Source of the DNA: Macrostomum hystrix
Taxonomy: Eukaryota > Platyhelminthes > Macrostomidae
DNA: 64,000 nt
Assembly: GCA_950097015.1 (NCBI GenBank)
Contig: CATNEN010000011.1
Location: 2,756,501-2,820,500 of the forward strand
Reading direction: 5' to 3'
Position 1 is the stretch's first letter; every line of letters begins with the position of its first letter. The notes below the pieces were generated by a model. That model searched no databases and was not told where the DNA came from. It saw only the letters and a program-made list of their open reading frames with translations. This document shows positions 62,325 to 64,000 of this stretch, piece after piece. A program made the position numbers and the translations under genes.

Positions 62325-64000
62325 AATCTCAATGGATCTCACACTCTATTCTCAATGGATCTTCTCACTCTCTAATCTCAATAGATCTCACTCTCTAACC
62401 TCAATAGATCTCACTCTCTAATCTCAATGGATCTCACTCTCTAATCTCAATAGATCTCACTCTCTAACCTCAATAGATCTCACTCTCTAATCTCAATGGA
62501 TCTCACTCTCTAATCTCAATAGATCTCACTCTCTAATCTCAATAGATCTCACTCTCTAATCTCAATAGATCTCACTCTCTAATCTCAATAGATCTCACTC
62601 TCTAACCTCAATAGATCTCACTCTCTAATCTCAATGGATCTCACTCTCTAATCTCAATGTATCTCACTCTCTAATCTCAATAGATCTCAATATCTAATCT
62701 CAATGGATCTCACTCTCTAATCTCAATAGATCTCACTCTCTAATCTCAATAGATCTCACTCTCTTATCTCAATGTATCTCACTCTCCTATCTCAATGTAT
62801 CTCACTCTCAAATCTCAATAGATCTCCCTCTCTTATCTCAATGTATCTCACTCTCCTATCTCAATGTATCTCACTCTCTAATCTCAATGTATCTCACTCT
62901 CTTATCTCAATGTATCTCACTCTCTAATATCAATGGATCTCAGTATCTAATCTCAATGGATCTCACTCTCCTATCTCAATGTATCTCACTCTCTAATCTC
63001 AATAGATCTCATTCTCTTATCTCAATGGATCTCACTCTCTAATCTCAATAGATCTCATTCTCTTATCTCAATGTATCTCACTCTCTAATCTCAATAGATC
63101 TCACTCTCTAACCTCAATAGATCTCACTCTCTAATCTCAATGGATCTCACTCTCTAATCTCAATAGATCTCACTCTCTAACCTCAATAGATCTCACTCTC
63201 TAATCTCAATAGATCTCACTCTCTAATCTCAATAGATCTCACTCTCTAACCTCAATAGATCTCACTCTCTAATCTCAATGGATCTCACTCTCTAATCTCA
63301 ATGTATCTCACTCTCTAATCTCAATAGATCTCAATATCTAATCTCAATGGATCTCACTCTCTAATCTCAATAGATCTCACTCTCTAATCTCAATGGATCT
63401 CAGTATCTAATATCAATGGATCTCAGTATCTAATCTCAATGGATCTCAGTATCTAATCTCAATGCATCTCACTCTCTAATCTCAATAGATCTCACTCTCT
63501 AATCTCAATAGATCTCACTCTCTAATCTCAATGGATCTCACACTCTTATCTCAATGTATCTCACTCTCTAATCTCAATGTATCTCACTCTCTTATCTCAA
63601 TGTATCTCACTCTCTAATCTCAATGGATCTCACTCTCTAATCTCAATGGATCTCACTCTCCTATCTCAATGTATCTCACTCTCTAATCTCAATAGATCTC
63701 ACTCTCTTATCTCAATGTATCTCACTCTCCTATCTCAATGTATCTCACTCTCAAATCTCAATAGATCTCCCTCTCTTATCTCAATGTATCTCACTCTCCT
63801 ATCTCAATGTATCTCACTCTCTAATCTCAATGTATCTCACTCTCTTATCTCAATGTATCTCACTCTCTAATCTCAATGGATCTCAGTATCTAATCTCAAT
63901 GGATCTCACTCTCTAATCTCAATGTATCTCACTCTCTAATCTCAATGTATCTCACTCTCTAATCTCTATGTATCTCACTCTCCTATCTCAATGTATCTCA
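62325..64000. repeat. Intronic minisatellite, 23-bp unit, runs off window
   Basis: Over 70 copies of CTCTAATCTCAATAGATCTC plus ACT. Position variants (GGATCTC, GTATCTC, CTTATCTC, CAGTATC) occur in repeated blocks of several units, a higher-order organisation. It forms the intron upstream of the kinase last exon (read on the minus strand). Confidence 0.98.

Noticed and set aside
1-64000. Interpretation of the arrays as CRISPR
   Set aside because: Units are directly tandem without unique spacers, and the genome is eukaryotic.

Overview
The window is animal nuclear DNA: intron-rich genes with GT-AG junctions, metazoan signalling and adhesion proteins (Vav, a C-type lectin receptor, INCENP, a PRKX-type kinase, an AKAP7-like protein), tRNA-derived SINEs, and Tc1/IS630, hAT and Ty3/gypsy elements. 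Exons are moderately GC-rich, while introns and spacers are AT-rich and full of tandem repeats. I cannot name the species. The features suit an invertebrate with a repeat-laden genome, and that is inference.

Layout. 1-3.5 kb: two minisatellites and two candidate minus-strand exons. 5.8-9.4 kb (+): a four-exon gene of unknown function with a polyglutamine tract. 11.9-17.7 kb (-): a complete four-exon Vav guanine-nucleotide exchange factor, with a minisatellite in each intron. 21.2-26.7 kb (-): a three-exon endocytic receptor with about seven C-type lectin domains, one transmembrane helix and an FxNPxY tail motif. 26.7-31.9 kb: AT-rich spacer with a small dispersed and inverted repeat family. 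31.9-47.4 kb (+): a two-exon type I membrane protein with a thioredoxin-like domain; its single 14.5 kb intron holds a SINE and a nested transposon stack. 48.1-50.0 kb (+): the last two exons of INCENP. 51.9-54.3 kb (-): a small multi-pass membrane protein. 57.6-60.3 kb (+): an AKAP7-like protein of the 2H phosphoesterase fold, followed by a hAT-type MITE. 62.0-62.3 kb (-): the last exon of a PRKX/PKA-C3-type kinase, whose upstream intron is an array running off the window.

The most interesting object is the nested stack at 33.0-46.9 kb. The outer element is a Tc1/IS630-like DNA transposon with 278-bp terminal inverted repeats and a decayed transposase. Inside it is a 12.1 kb Ty3/gypsy retroelement on the minus strand, with two 1028-bp LTRs that look identical, so the insertion is recent. 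Its single open frame of about 2560 codons runs Gag, zinc knuckle, an envelope-glycoprotein-like segment, protease, RT, RNase H, integrase. The envelope-like segment therefore sits between Gag and protease, not after integrase as in known env-bearing gypsy elements. Downstream of integrase are two tandem accessory genes, each encoding a protein with two RING-type zinc modules. The LTR also carries three AP-1-type and two Grainyhead-type motifs upstream of a TATA box.

A second theme is that nearly every intron contains one private minisatellite (units about 16-41 bp). Many of these unrelated units share an (A/G)ATCCC core.
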